Shown here in pieces: positions 25,303 to 34,496 of a stretch of DNA of 38,961 nt. The translations under genes and the position numbers were made by a program. Numbering within the stretch: position 1 is the first letter of the stretch; the number at the start of each line of letters is the position of its first letter. The notes below the pieces were generated by a model that made no database searches, was not told where the DNA came from, and saw nothing but the letters and a program-made list of their open reading frames with translations. Origin of the DNA: Clostridiisalibacter paucivorans DSM 22131 (GTDB lineage Bacteria > Bacillota > Clostridia > Tissierellales > Clostridiisalibacteraceae); NCBI RefSeq assembly GCF_000620125.1, contig NZ_KK211076.1:35426-74386 (forward strand), read 5' to 3'.

Positions 25303-27663
25303 ATGTCTCACGAAAAAGTACTTTTATTGGAACATTTAAATTGTGCACACTGTGCAGCAAAAATAGAAGATAGGGTATCAAAATTGAAAAATATAAAGAA
25401 TTCTTCTTTAAATTTTACAGCCAAAACATTAAATATAAATATAGAAGATTTGAATAATAGCGAGGAAACTATAAATGATATTAAAGATATTGTCTCTGGA
25501 TTAGAACCAGATGTCACCGTAAAAGAAAAAAAACAAACATATGAAAAGTACTTAATATTAGAAGGATTAGTTTGTACAAGTTGTGGTCAAAAGATTGAAG
25601 AAAAAACTAGGGCATTTAATGGTGTAAAAAATTCTAATATTAACTATACCAATGGGAAGCTTTCTATTGAATTAGATGACCCTTACCAATGGAAAAATAT
25701 CAAATCTAAAGCAAAATCTTTAATTGCTCAAATTGAACCAGATGTTAATATTATTGATATGGATGAAGATCTACCTTCAAATACTATTAAAAGAGATAAT
25801 ATAAGTGTATTATCTTTAAATAAATCTAAACTCATAAGATTTTCCATAGGTGGATTACTATTTATTTTAGCATTATTTACAGATACTAAGATTCCAAAGC
25901 TGTCATTGTTCATCTCTAGTTATATACTAACTGGTGGAGATATAGTATTAAGGGCATTAAAAAATATCCTTAGAGGAAATTTGTTCGATGAAAATTTTCT
26001 AATGTCCATAGCAACTCTTGGTGCATTTGCCATTGGAGAATATCCTGAAGCCGTTGCTGTTATGCTTTTTTACCAAACTGGAGAAATGTTTCAAGATATG
26101 GCCGTTACCCGTTCTAGAAGATCTATTAAGGATCTTATGGATATAAAGCCTGAATATGCTAACATAAAAAAAGGTAATAATACAGAAAAAGTTTCCCCAG
26201 AGTCAGTTAATATTGATGATATTATAGTCATCAAGCCTGGTGAAAAGGTACCTTTAGATGGAATTGTTGTTTCTGGTAGCTCAATGATGGATACATCTCC
26301 CCTTACTGGAGAATCTGTTCCCAGAAAAATAAACGTAGAAGACGCAGTTTTAAGTGGATTTATAAATACAAATGGTGTATTAGAAGTAAAAGTTAAAAAA
26401 ACCTTTGCTAACTCTACAGTATCTAAAATTTTAGAATTAGTAGAAAATGCAGGTAGTAAGAAAGCACCCACAGAAAAATTCATGACTAAGTTCTCAAAGT
26501 ACTATACACCTGTAGTAGTTTTTTCAGCATTGGCATTGGCTGTAATACCTCCATTGATACTTCAAGATGCTTCTTTTTCCCATTGGCTATATAGAGCATT
26601 GATATTTCTAGTTGTATCATGCCCTTGTGCATTGGTTGTATCAATTCCTCTGAGCTTTTTTGGAGGTATAGGAGGTGCATCCAAAAAAGGAGTATTAATA
26701 AAGGGAGGAAACTTTTTAGAGGCATTAAATAACGCCCATATGGTTGTATTTGATAAAACTGGAACATTAACTAAGGGGAATTTCAATGTGTCATCTATTG
26801 TAACTAAAAATAATATATCTAAAGATAGTTTATTGAAATTTGCGGCTTATAGCGAAAGCTACTCTAATCATCCCATTGCAAAGTCTATAACAAAATACTA
26901 TGGTAAAACTATTGATGAGTCACTAATTAAAGACTATAAGGAGATCTCTGGTCACGGTATAGAAGCCATTATAGATGGTAAAAAAGTAGCCATTGGGAAT
27001 AATAAACTCATGAAAATGAACAATATTGACTGTGATACTGTAAATACCACAGGTACAGTAGTTCATTTGGCCATAGATAATATTTATAGTGGCTATATAA
27101 TAATATCCGATACAGTTAAAGAAGACTCCCGTAATGCTATACAAGGTATTAAAGACTTAGGTATAAAAAAGACCATAATGCTCACTGGAGACAATAAAAC
27201 AACAGCAGAGAATATCAGTAAAAAGCTAGGTATTGATGAAGTATATAGTGAATTATTGCCTGAAGGTAAGGTAGATATAATAGAAAAGCTAGACTCACAA
27301 AAACCTGACAAAAGTAAAATAGTGTTTGTTGGAGATGGTATCAATGATGCCCCTGTACTTGCTAGAGCAGATATAGGTGTATCAATGGGAGCATTAGGTT
27401 CTGATGCAGCTATTGAAGCTGCCGATATAGTCCTAATGACAGATGAACCTTCAAAATTAATAGATGCATTCAAAGTGGCTAGAAAAACCCGTAAAATTGT
27501 ATATCAGAACATTGGATTTTCATTGGGCATAAAATTGATAGTACTAATCATGGGAGCTATGGGTATGGCAAATATGTGGGAAGCGGTATTTGCCGATGTA
27601 GGTGTAGCCCTCATAGCAGTATTGAACTCTCTTAGGGTTCTAAATGTAAAAAATATAGATTAA
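25303..27663 (+). CDS. cadA: Heavy-metal P1B-type ATPase, Zn/Cd type (CadA/ZntA-like)
   Basis: This ATP-driven metal exporter of 786 residues has two N-terminal HMA-like domains with CAHC (14-17) and CTSC (91-94). The phosphorylation motif DKTGT (Asp about 484), the SHPIAKSI His segment and GDGINDAPVLARADIGVSMG follow. The transport motif CPCALVVSIPL (about 442) and a final helix with ADVGVALIAVLNSLR point to Zn/Cd/Pb rather than Cu. I start at the ATG at 25303 behind AAAGGGGG; the frame is open to 25270, but that part overlaps the operator. It has its own promoter and terminator. Confidence 0.95.
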   Translation: MSHEKVLLLEHLNCAHCAAKIEDRVSKLKNIKNSSLNFTAKTLNINIEDLNNSEETINDIKDIVSGLEPDVTVKEKKQTYEKYLILEGLVCTSCGQKIEEKTRAFNGVKNSNINYTNGKLSIELDDPYQWKNIKSKAKSLIAQIEPDVNIIDMDEDLPSNTIKRDNISVLSLNKSKLIRFSIGGLLFILALFTDTKIPKLSLFISSYILTGGDIVLRALKNILRGNLFDENFLMSIATLGAFAIGEYPEAVAVMLFYQTGEMFQDMAVTRSRRSIKDLMDIKPEYANIKKGNNTEKVSPESVNIDDIIVIKPGEKVPLDGIVVSGSSMMDTSPLTGESVPRKINVEDAVLSGFINTNGVLEVKVKKTFANSTVSKILELVENAGSKKAPTEKFMTKFSKYYTPVVVFSALALAVIPPLILQDASFSHWLYRALIFLVVSCPCALVVSIPLSFFGGIGGASKKGVLIKGGNFLEALNNAHMVVFDKTGTLTKGNFNVSSIVTKNNISKDSLLKFAAYSESYSNHPIAKSITKYYGKTIDESLIKDYKEISGHGIEAIIDGKKVAIGNNKLMKMNNIDCDTVNTTGTVVHLAIDNIYSGYIIISDTVKEDSRNAIQGIKDLGIKKTIMLTGDNKTTAENISKKLGIDEVYSELLPEGKVDIIEKLDSQKPDKSKIVFVGDGINDAPVLARADIGVSMGALGSDAAIEAADIVLMTDEPSKLIDAFKVARKTRKIVYQNIGFSLGIKLIVLIMGAMGMANMWEAVFADVGVALIAVLNSLRVLNVKNID

Positions 27664-27673
27664 ACTAGTAATT

Positions 27674-27719
27674 GACAGTTAGTAGTTCATAACCGTTTAT
27701 GGACTACTAACTGTCTTTT
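27674..27719. terminator. 19-bp hairpin between convergent cadA and gntP
   Basis: GACAGTTAGTAGT at 27674 pairs with ACTACTAACTGTC ending at 27715, with an extended inner stem (one G-U pair) and a 3-nt loop. The plus strand continues CTTTTA. Convergent gene ends on both sides suggest a bidirectional terminator. Confidence 0.85.
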
Positions 27720-27723
27720 ATAT

Positions 27724-29022
27724 CTATAATCCCATTGAAGCCATAGGTATTACTAATAATGCCAATACCAAAATAGGTATTATTATTTGAGTTACTGCTA
27801 TATCTCCATATCCTTCCTTATGGGTCAATCCACATATAGCCAATAATGTAATCTGTGCACCTTGATGGGGTAATGTATCAAAGGTTCCAGCAGCTATTAC
27901 TGATATCCTGTGTACATATTTCAAATCTATTCCCATACTTATATAAGTATCTTTTAATGCTTCGTATGCTATACCCAGTCCTCCTGATGCAGACCCTGCT
28001 GCTCCAGCTGCTATAGCTGTGGTTATAGCAACAAATACCATAGGTGAAAGCCTTAAATTCTTAAGACCGCCTATAATCTTTTCAAATCCAGCAGTTACCT
28101 TTACTACTCCAGCAAACCCAACAACTATAGCAGTATTTAATATAGCTGTAGCTGAATTTATTGCACCTCTATTCAATGTATCTATCCATTCTTTACTTCC
28201 ATTTCTTTGTTTTCTTAAAAGAAGTATTGCTGATAAAATGCCTACAGTTACTGCACCTTCCACTGGCAATTTTAAAATATTAAAACAGACTAATATTAAT
28301 ATTGCAGGTATGGCAGAAAGCCATGGATTTGGCAATTCTACTTGATTTTCCCGTTCTAACTCCTTTACAGGTTTCAACGATGGATCATCAAATTCATATC
28401 CCTTTTTTCTTAAAGATTTAGTCCTATATTCTAACCATATAAATATCAATACAATTTGGCCTATCAATGCAGCTATTGCTGGCAAAAGTGCCGCTGTACT
28501 AGTAGTCCCTAAATATCTCATTGGTATAATATTTTGTATAGAAGGGCTTCCTGGACCACTCATGGACCAAGTCCATGCACCAGCTGATATTGCTGCAGGC
28601 ATAATCCTTCTTGAAACATTAGTACTCCTAAATAATTGTAATGCTATGGGATACATCGCAAAGAATACTACAAACCCACTTACTCCTCCATATGTAAGTA
28701 GCCCTGTTATTATCATAACTACTGGTGCTGCCCATCTTCCCTTCGTTACCTTTACTAGAGCCCTTGCTATGGACTCTGCTGCTCTAGTATCTTCCATTAC
28801 AGCACCAAATAGTGCTCCCACAAAAAACACTAGAAAAAACTTTTCTATATATCCTGCTGCTGAACCCATATAGGGCCCTAATAAAGACTCAAACATAGGC
28901 AATCTGGCAAGCACTATAACAAATATTGATACTACTGGTCCCAATATTATAGCACTAATCCTTTTAAAAGCTAGTATTGAAAATAATATTAATGCAAAAA
29001 CAAGTATAAGGATATCAAACAT
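27724..29022 (-). CDS. GntP-family carboxylate permease
   Basis: This 432-residue membrane protein has about 12 hydrophobic segments. It shows GntP family features: the start ILILVFALILFSILAFKRISAI, FFLVFFVGALFGAVMEDT, GGVSGFVVFFAMYPIA, and the near-C-terminal AGTFDTLPHQGAQITLLAICGLTHKE. Members import gluconate or other hydroxy-acids with protons. With the CoA-transferase upstream and crotonase beyond, the substrate is more likely a short organic acid such as a hydroxy- or keto-acid. The ATG follows AAGGGGGATGG. It lies 21 nt after the CoA-transferase stop. Confidence 0.9.
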   Translation of the reverse strand: MFDILILVFALILFSILAFKRISAIILGPVVSIFVIVLARLPMFESLLGPYMGSAAGYIEKFFLVFFVGALFGAVMEDTRAAESIARALVKVTKGRWAAPVVMIITGLLTYGGVSGFVVFFAMYPIALQLFRSTNVSRRIMPAAISAGAWTWSMSGPGSPSIQNIIPMRYLGTTSTAALLPAIAALIGQIVLIFIWLEYRTKSLRKKGYEFDDPSLKPVKELERENQVELPNPWLSAIPAILILVCFNILKLPVEGAVTVGILSAILLLRKQRNGSKEWIDTLNRGAINSATAILNTAIVVGFAGVVKVTAGFEKIIGGLKNLRLSPMVFVAITTAIAAGAAGSASGGLGIAYEALKDTYISMGIDLKYVHRISVIAAGTFDTLPHQGAQITLLAICGLTHKEGYGDIAVTQIIIPILVLALLVIPMASMGL

Positions 29023-29043
29023 GTTTTAACCATCCCCCTTAGA

Positions 29044-30591
29044 TTATTTTAAGCCCATGGGCTGGTCACGGAATATTCTTTCATCCATCAGTTTAGGTTC
29101 ACCATCCATTTTAGGCTTGAATCCCATATGATTAAATACATCTTTTTGTAGATCAATTCCAGGTGCTATTTCAATCAAATACAAACCATCTTCTCTTAAC
29201 TCGAATACTGCTCTTTCTGTAATATACATAACAGGTTGTTTTACCTTGACTGCATATTCACCGCTAAATGTTACCTGTTCCACTTCCTTTACAAATTTAT
29301 CTACTTTTCCTTCATTCTTTATTATTAATTTTCCATCATTCACATCTACCTTTAATCCACCAGCTGTAAACGTTCCACAATAGAATACTTTTTTAGCATT
29401 TTGTGTTATATTTATAAATCCACCACATCCAGCTATCCTTGGTCCAAATTTGCTTACATTTATATTTCCCTTTTCATCTGCTTGAGCTAATCCTAAATAA
29501 GCCAAATCTAATCCTCCACCATCATAAAAATCAAACTGATATGGTTGATCTAGTATTGTATGGGGGTTAGTAGAAGCTCCAAAACATCCTCCTCCAGCAG
29601 GGATACCACCAACAGGACCTGCCTCAACAGTCAATGTCATATACTCTCCTATTCCTTCTTCATTGGCTACCATTGCTATAGCCTCTGGAATACCTATACC
29701 TAAATTCACTATAGTATCAGGTTCTAATTCCATAGCAGCCCTTCTACCTATAATCTTTCTTTCATTTAGTCCCATAGGTTTGACACTATCTACAGGTACT
29801 ACTGTTTCTCCACAATATGCAGGATTGTATGGCTGATTGAAACATTGTTCCTGTTCTTTACCCTGTGCAATTACAATTCCATTTACATATATGCCAGGTA
29901 TTTTTACAAGTTTAGGATCTAATGTTCCTGCTTTAACAACCCTTTCAACTTGGACTATAACAATACCCCCAGAATTTTTGGCAGCCTGTGCCATAGATAA
30001 TGCCTCCAGTGTAACAGCCTCTTTTTCCATGGTAATATTGCCATTTTCATCAGCAGTAGTACCCCTTATAAATGCCACATCTATAGGCAACGATCTATAT
30101 AATAGCCTCTCTTGGCCTGCTATGTTTACAACTTCTACTATATCTTCAGTGGTCTTGTCATTTAGCTTTCCCCCTTGATTCCTAGGATCAACAAAGGTAT
30201 TCAACCCCACATGGGTAATCGTTCCCACTTTTCCTGCTGCAATATCTCTAAAAAGATGTGCTATAACACCTTGAGGTAAGTTATACGCCTCTATCCTATT
30301 TTCTATAGCCAATCTGCCCAATTTAGGTGCTAGATTCCAGTGTCCACCTATTACCCTCTTTACAAATCCTTCATGGGCAAAATGGTTTGAACCCCTATCT
30401 TTTCCATCTCCTTGACCTGCTGCATAGATTAATGTTAAGTCCTTGGGGTTTCCATTATCTAAGAATCTTTTTTCTAAAGCTATAGACAATGATTCAGGAC
30501 ATGCACTTCCAACAAAACCCTCCGTAGCTACTGTATCTCCATTTTTAACAAGTTTGGCCGCTTCTTCAGCAGTCATAATTTTTACTGCCAT
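29044..30591 (-). CDS. Propionate/acetate-type CoA-transferase
   Basis: This 515-residue enzyme moves CoA between short-chain acyl-CoAs and acids. It is a fused alpha-beta class I CoA-transferase, like Clostridium propionicum Pct and E. coli YdiF. The catalytic glutamate is Glu323 in [15 protein letters not shown], almost the Pct position (324). The alpha half has [18 protein letters not shown] and the Gly-rich CoA loop. The ATG at 30591 follows AGGAGG at 9 nt; the frame extends to 30618 without better support. It probably activates the acid imported by the adjacent GntP permease. Confidence 0.93.
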   Translation of the reverse strand: MAVKIMTAEEAAKLVKNGDTVATEGFVGSACPESLSIALEKRFLDNGNPKDLTLIYAAGQGDGKDRGSNHFAHEGFVKRVIGGHWNLAPKLGRLAIENRIEAYNLPQGVIAHLFRDIAAGKVGTITHVGLNTFVDPRNQGGKLNDKTTEDIVEVVNIAGQERLLYRSLPIDVAFIRGTTADENGNITMEKEAVTLEALSMAQAAKNSGGIVIVQVERVVKAGTLDPKLVKIPGIYVNGIVIAQGKEQEQCFNQPYNPAYCGETVVPVDSVKPMGLNERKIIGRRAAMELEPDTIVNLGIGIPEAIAMVANEEGIGEYMTLTVEAGPVGGIPAGGGCFGASTNPHTILDQPYQFDFYDGGGLDLAYLGLAQADEKGNINVSKFGPRIAGCGGFINITQNAKKVFYCGTFTAGGLKVDVNDGKLIIKNEGKVDKFVKEVEQVTFSGEYAVKVKQPVMYITERAVFELREDGLYLIEIAPGIDLQKDVFNHMGFKPKMDGEPKLMDERIFRDQPMGLK

Positions 30592-30691
30592 CTCAAACTT
30601 CCTCCTTTTAAGACACATTTTTAAATGATTGATATATTTTTAACAATTTTTTCAAATAAAAAAACTCCAATGATAGTACTTTAAAGTCTAT

Positions 30692-30732
30692 GCGGGTCTG
30701 GCCTGACCCTTGATGGGTCAGGATTTTGCCCG
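30692..30732. other. GC-rich hairpin in the gap between crotonase and CoA-transferase genes
   Basis: CCTGACCC (30702-30709) pairs with GGGTCAGG (30715-30722), and CGGG/CCCG further out can extend the structure. There is no T-run on the minus strand, so it is not a classical terminator. Its GC content stands out strongly from the AT-rich surroundings. It might stabilise or attenuate the mRNA, or be a dispersed repeat. Confidence 0.6.
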
Positions 30733-30750
30733 ATATAAACCTATTTTAAA

Positions 30751-31527
30751 TTAACAACCTTTGAAGTCTGCCTTTCTCTTTTCGATAAATGCTGTCATGC
30801 CCTCTTTTTGATCCTCTGTAGAAAAACACAATCCAAATATATCAGCTTCATATTTATAAGCAGACTCTGTATCCATATTAAGTCCATCATTTATTGCAGC
30901 CTTTGCTAAACTAACAGCTACTGTACCTCTACTAGCAATCTTATTGGCCATTTCTCTTGCCTTGTCCATCAATTCATCTGGGTCATAAACTTTATTTACC
31001 AATCCTATTCTATATGCCTCTTCAACATCTATCATGTCACCAGTAAATATAATCTCTTTAGCTAATCCCTTTCCAATTAATCTTGGAAGTCTTTGAGTAC
31101 CAGCAAATCCAGGAGTTATGCCTAATGTAACCTCTGGTTGTCCAAATTTAGCCTTCTTAGATGCTAATCTCATATCACAAGCTGATGCTAATTCACATCC
31201 TCCACCAAGGGCATATCCATTGACAGCAGCTATAACTGTCTGTGGCATATGTTCTATATTAGAAAATACCTTTTGAGCTAATCTTCCCAATGCCCTTCCT
31301 TCCATGGCATTTAAATCACGCATTTCCTTTATATCTGCTCCTGCTACAAAGGATTTATCACCTGAACCTGTAATAATTACAACTTTTACCTCTTTGTTTG
31401 ATGATAGATCATCAATTACTTCTCCCAGCTCTTTTATAGTTTGACTATTAAGAGCATTTAGAGCCTTTGGCCTGTTTATTATAACTTCGGCCAATTTTCC
31501 ATTCACATTACAAATTACATTTTCCAT
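30751..31527 (-). CDS. Enoyl-CoA hydratase (crotonase family)
   Basis: This 258-residue protein is a normal-length crotonase that adds water to short enoyl-CoAs. Both catalytic glutamates are present, Glu112 (GGGCELASACD) and Glu132 (GQPEVTLGITPG), 20 residues apart as in the family. The oxyanion-hole segment SFVAGADIKEM lies at 59-69. Likely substrate is crotonyl-CoA or a relative. The ATG follows AGGGGGT. It precedes the CoA-transferase by about 160 nt with the GC-rich hairpin between. The rest of a butyrate pathway is not in the window. Confidence 0.93.
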   Translation of the reverse strand: MENVICNVNGKLAEVIINRPKALNALNSQTIKELGEVIDDLSSNKEVKVVIITGSGDKSFVAGADIKEMRDLNAMEGRALGRLAQKVFSNIEHMPQTVIAAVNGYALGGGCELASACDMRLASKKAKFGQPEVTLGITPGFAGTQRLPRLIGKGLAKEIIFTGDMIDVEEAYRIGLVNKVYDPDELMDKAREMANKIASRGTVAVSLAKAAINDGLNMDTESAYKYEADIFGLCFSTEDQKEGMTAFIEKRKADFKGC

Positions 31528-31842
31528 TAGATTTACCCCCTATTATTTTTATTTGCTTTGCAAAGCTTTACATTAGGGTCATGCATGATGTGAAATATGA
31601 ATATTTTGTATATTTATTATCTATGTTATTAGTGTAACAATGAAAAGGTTTTCGCACAAGTACGCACTTTTTTGTTATCCCATAGCATTTTTAATACTAA
31701 CATTACTAAATGTCTGTAATGCTTTGAAATATACTAAGTACCTAATTAGTTACTTATCAATTACTATTAATATATATTATGTTAATTAATCTATTTTTTT
31801 ACTTTAATTGAAATTATATCATATATTAGTTATTAATAAACA
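31528..31842. promoter_or_regulatory. Upstream region of the crotonase gene
   Basis: This gene-free gap has a 12-bp perfect palindrome GCTTTGCAAAGC (31555-31566) about 28 nt before the crotonase start, close to CATGCATGATG (31581-31591). Further up is the second copy of the 21-bp motif (31658-31678). No ORF with a ribosome site is visible in the rest, which is AT-rich. The palindrome could be an operator, but I see no clear core promoter. Confidence 0.4.
31658..31678 (-). repeat. 21-bp motif, copy 2 (AAGTACGCACTTTTTTGTTA + T)
   Basis: Identical to 24515-24535, in the same orientation, about 130 nt before the crotonase start. The flanks differ between copies, so the element itself is 21 bp long. 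This argues for a shared regulatory site rather than a larger duplicated segment. Confidence 0.6.
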
Positions 31843-31876
31843 AAAGAAGCTATGTATAGTTATACATAGCTTCTTT
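31843..31876 (-). terminator. Terminator of the 90-residue gene
   Basis: AAAGAAGCTATGTATA (31843-31858) and its complement (31861-31876) form a 16-bp inverted repeat; on the minus strand it ends in CTTCTTTTGTTT. The gene stop at 31882 is 5 nt away. Confidence 0.8.
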
Positions 31877-31881
31877 ATTAC

Positions 31882-32154
31882 CTAATTCGTTAAATTGTTA
31901 TTCTCATTGCCCTTGGTCATAATTTCATTTACCAGCTGTTGGCCCTCAGGATATTTTAAAAATTCACTGTGTATTCTTCCAAAATTCTTTCTAAATTCAG
32001 GGTCGTCTTGCATTATTCTTATTGCTACTTCCGTCAAATTGTTAAATAGTTCAGTTACCTGATTCAAATCCCTTGTGTCTTCTTCTCTAACATTTTTTGC
32101 AAAAGAATTGGCCAAATATCCTTGAAATTCAGTAATAAAATCAGGTACTTTCAT
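31882..32154 (-). CDS. Small acidic helical protein of unknown function
   Basis: I do not recognise this 90-residue protein. It has no signal peptide or membrane segment and appears all-helical (FITEFQGYLANSFAKNV, LNQVTELFNNLTEVAIRIMQDD, EFLKYPEGQQLVNEIM), ending in an Asn-rich tail. The ATG follows GGAGGTGAT, a strong ribosome site, and a terminator follows. It lies downstream of the soluble chemoreceptor by about 80 nt and might be co-transcribed with it. Confidence 0.75.
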   Translation of the reverse strand: MKVPDFITEFQGYLANSFAKNVREEDTRDLNQVTELFNNLTEVAIRIMQDDPEFRKNFGRIHSEFLKYPEGQQLVNEIMTKGNENNNLTN

Positions 32155-32235
32155 ACATATATCACCTCCAACACAGGATTGTAATTATTATTTCCTTTAA
32201 AAAGCCTTTACATTCGCTAGAGATGATATTGTCTA

Positions 32236-33114
32236 TTATTCTTCTTCAATATTATTTAACATTTCTGACTGCCTTCTTAAATTTTCAGTTTCTTTAGTCA
32301 CTTTATCTGTGAAATTAGTTATAGCTTCTAAAAAGTCCATCTGACTTTTGGAAGCATGTCCAATATCAGTTATAGTTGAATTAATTAGGTTCGTTATATT
32401 TTCTAACTGATTCAATACATCTACTATTTCCTTAGCAGAGTTTTTACTGTCATCAGCTAGTTTTCTTATTCTATCTGCAACTACTCCAAAACCTGCCCCA
32501 TCTCTTCCTACTCTAGCTGCCTCTATAGTTGCATTTAACCCTAAAAGATTGGTCTCATCAGCTATTTTTTCTATAAATCTAAGTATATCGTTGGTTTTGT
32601 TCATATATTCTACCGCATTATCCGAAAACTCTATTAATTTATCTGCTATAGCACCTAATTGTTCTGATTCTGCATATGTCTGTTGAGTTTGAGCAGATAT
32701 ATTTTTCATATCATTAGAAATTTGCCTTATGCTTTTAAATAATGCTTCTTGTTTTTCGATAGATTCACATAAAACCATCCCCCCAATGATATTGTCATTA
32801 TCATCATATAGCGGAGTAGCACAAGCTATATATGGAAACCCCCAAGCCGAATCCTCGGCCTCAACCTTTTGTACTATTCTAGTGTTATTCTCAATAGCCT
32901 GAACTATAACTGTAGATTCTCGTAGGGGATCTCCCCTTTTTAAACCAAAATCTATAGTGCTACCTGGAACTCCTATTAGATATTTTTCTCTATCACTTAC
33001 ACCAACAAAATAGTCATTTACCGTTCCCCTATTTATGTAAGGTGCCACATATACAAAATGATTAAGAATTTCAGAATCGTTAGTATTATAATCATTCACA
33101 TTATTTGTATTCAA
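32236..33114 (-). CDS. Soluble methyl-accepting chemotaxis-like protein
   Basis: This protein of about 292 residues has no transmembrane helix, so it signals from the cytoplasm. The N-terminal sensor (about 1-140) has [29 protein letters not shown] and [22 protein letters not shown] short signalling domain follows, with the tip [39 protein letters not shown] place the start at TTG 33114, 6 nt after GGGGAGG; the frame extends to 33144 but that part covers the ribosome site. Similar short receptors occur in Clostridia with unknown ligands. Confidence 0.85.
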   Translation of the reverse strand: MNTNNVNDYNTNDSEILNHFVYVAPYINRGTVNDYFVGVSDREKYLIGVPGSTIDFGLKRGDPLRESTVIVQAIENNTRIVQKVEAEDSAWGFPYIACATPLYDDNDNIIGGMVLCESIEKQEALFKSIRQISNDMKNISAQTQQTYAESEQLGAIADKLIEFSDNAVEYMNKTNDILRFIEKIADETNLLGLNATIEAARVGRDGAGFGVVADRIRKLADDSKNSAKEIVDVLNQLENITNLINSTITDIGHASKSQMDFLEAITNFTDKVTKETENLRRQSEMLNNIEEE

Positions 33115-33298
33115 TTCAAAGCCTCCCCACAATATAATATACAAAATGTATAACCTTAAACTTAAACCTTAAAAATCCTAACTATAATATACCATAATAT
33201 ATATATTAATAGTTAACATTTCTACATTATACCACTGTTTTCCTTCAAAAGTACTACAATTCTATCAGGGAATATAACGAATAGTCACTAAAAAAGTA

Positions 33299-33338
33299 AA
33301 AACATATAAGATCTCCTTGTTAACCAATCCTATATGTT
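33299..33338 (-). terminator. Terminator overlapping the stop codon of the secreted partner gene
   Basis: On the minus strand AACATATA pairs with TATATGTT, followed by TTTTTAC. The stop codon of the gene at 33330 lies inside the stem. It ends the SLH/partner gene cluster. Confidence 0.65.
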
Positions 33339-34484
33339 AAAATTCAAATAAATATAATCAACTCTTTCTCCACCTACAACTACTACCGATTTTTCTGCTT
33401 TGTCTGTAAGTCCATTGTCATCTTTTACTTCTACCTCAAAAACAGTATCTTCACTAATTTTAGTATCAACCGATATTTTATTGTCCCAACTAGACTTATA
33501 CTCTCCATCTACATACCATTTCCTAGATACTATTTTTCCTGAAGAATAAGACATTGAACTGTCTAATGTAAACCTTTCTCTTTTTTCCACTTGTGATGGA
33601 CCTGCAAGTATAGCTTTTATTTCTTCATCATTACCTCCCATTTTGGCTCTTACCTGGTGCGTTGCATAGGAGGTTTGTCCATCTTCTGTTCTAATTTCTA
33701 GCTTGAATCCTTTTTGATTACCATCTACAGAAAAAGATGGATTCTTTTGATTGGAGAAAAACTGCCAATTGCTATTTTGCCAATGATACCATTTGTAGGA
33801 TTTTATTTTTGATAGTCTTGATGTAGACCTATCAACTAAATCTACTTTAAAAGGTAGAGATTCTACCTCTACCTCTCCATCTGTGACATCTTTTCTTTCA
33901 TATTTTATTTGAAATTCTGCTTGAGCCAAATCTTCTGGCTCTACTACAGTAAATTCCACAGGAACAAAGTACCAACCTTTTGAGTTTCCATGCGTACTTC
34001 TCCAAATTCCATTCTCTGACCAGTTGTCATAGCCATCGAAGCTGTCATCATCATATACTGCTATGAATATCCCCCACGTACCTGGTCGGTCTAGAGTTAT
34101 CTTTCTACCATCTATGGAAGATACTATCCTAGATGAAAAGTGACTTGCGTCACCTTCTCTCACCTGTAAATCATAGCCTTCTATCTCTGTACCATTAAAA
34201 CTCAAACTTGAACTATCCTTAATTGTTAATGTATCACCCACAACTGCTGTAAATTGTGAGTTCATCTCATCTAAGTTGGTTACAATAGGAAGGTTTCCAC
34301 TTCTCCCTGGAAAAACTCTTCCATCGGATAATTCCACTGAGTAAGCACAGTATGGTTTAGTTCCTCCTTCATGCTCTACAGTCCTCCAATCTCCTATTGG
34401 TTCCTTAGTCGCTAATACATTGCTAGGAAATATGGATAAACTTAATGTTATAATAAGTAAAAGACTTATTATTTTTCTATTCAT
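33330..34484 (-). CDS. Secreted protein with C-terminal PKD-like domain, partner of the SLH protein
   Basis: This 384-residue protein has a signal peptide (NRKIISLLLIITLSLSIFPSNVLA). I do not recognise the N-terminal part (about 25-180), which contains KPYCAYSVELSDGRVFPGRSG and the VVGDTLTIKDSSSLSFNGTEI strand-rich region. The C-terminal 100 residues look like a PKD/Ig-type domain (AILAGPSQVEKRERFTLDSSMSYSSGKIVSRKWYVDG). It lies 13 nt after the SLH gene and is probably co-transcribed. A truncated paralogue lies at 35642-36109. A structural or adhesive cell-surface role is inferred. Confidence 0.8.
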   Translation of the reverse strand: MNRKIISLLLIITLSLSIFPSNVLATKEPIGDWRTVEHEGGTKPYCAYSVELSDGRVFPGRSGNLPIVTNLDEMNSQFTAVVGDTLTIKDSSSLSFNGTEIEGYDLQVREGDASHFSSRIVSSIDGRKITLDRPGTWGIFIAVYDDDSFDGYDNWSENGIWRSTHGNSKGWYFVPVEFTVVEPEDLAQAEFQIKYERKDVTDGEVEVESLPFKVDLVDRSTSRLSKIKSYKWYHWQNSNWQFFSNQKNPSFSVDGNQKGFKLEIRTEDGQTSYATHQVRAKMGGNDEEIKAILAGPSQVEKRERFTLDSSMSYSSGKIVSRKWYVDGEYKSSWDNKISVDTKISEDTVFEVEVKDDNGLTDKAEKSVVVVGGERVDYIYLNFNI

Positions 34485-34496
34485 TTTAAATACCTC

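Noticed and set aside
26486-27473. Several minus-strand frames of 70-130 codons
   Set aside because: All lie opposite the P-type ATPase, whose motifs are intact. No ribosome sites or recognisable domains.
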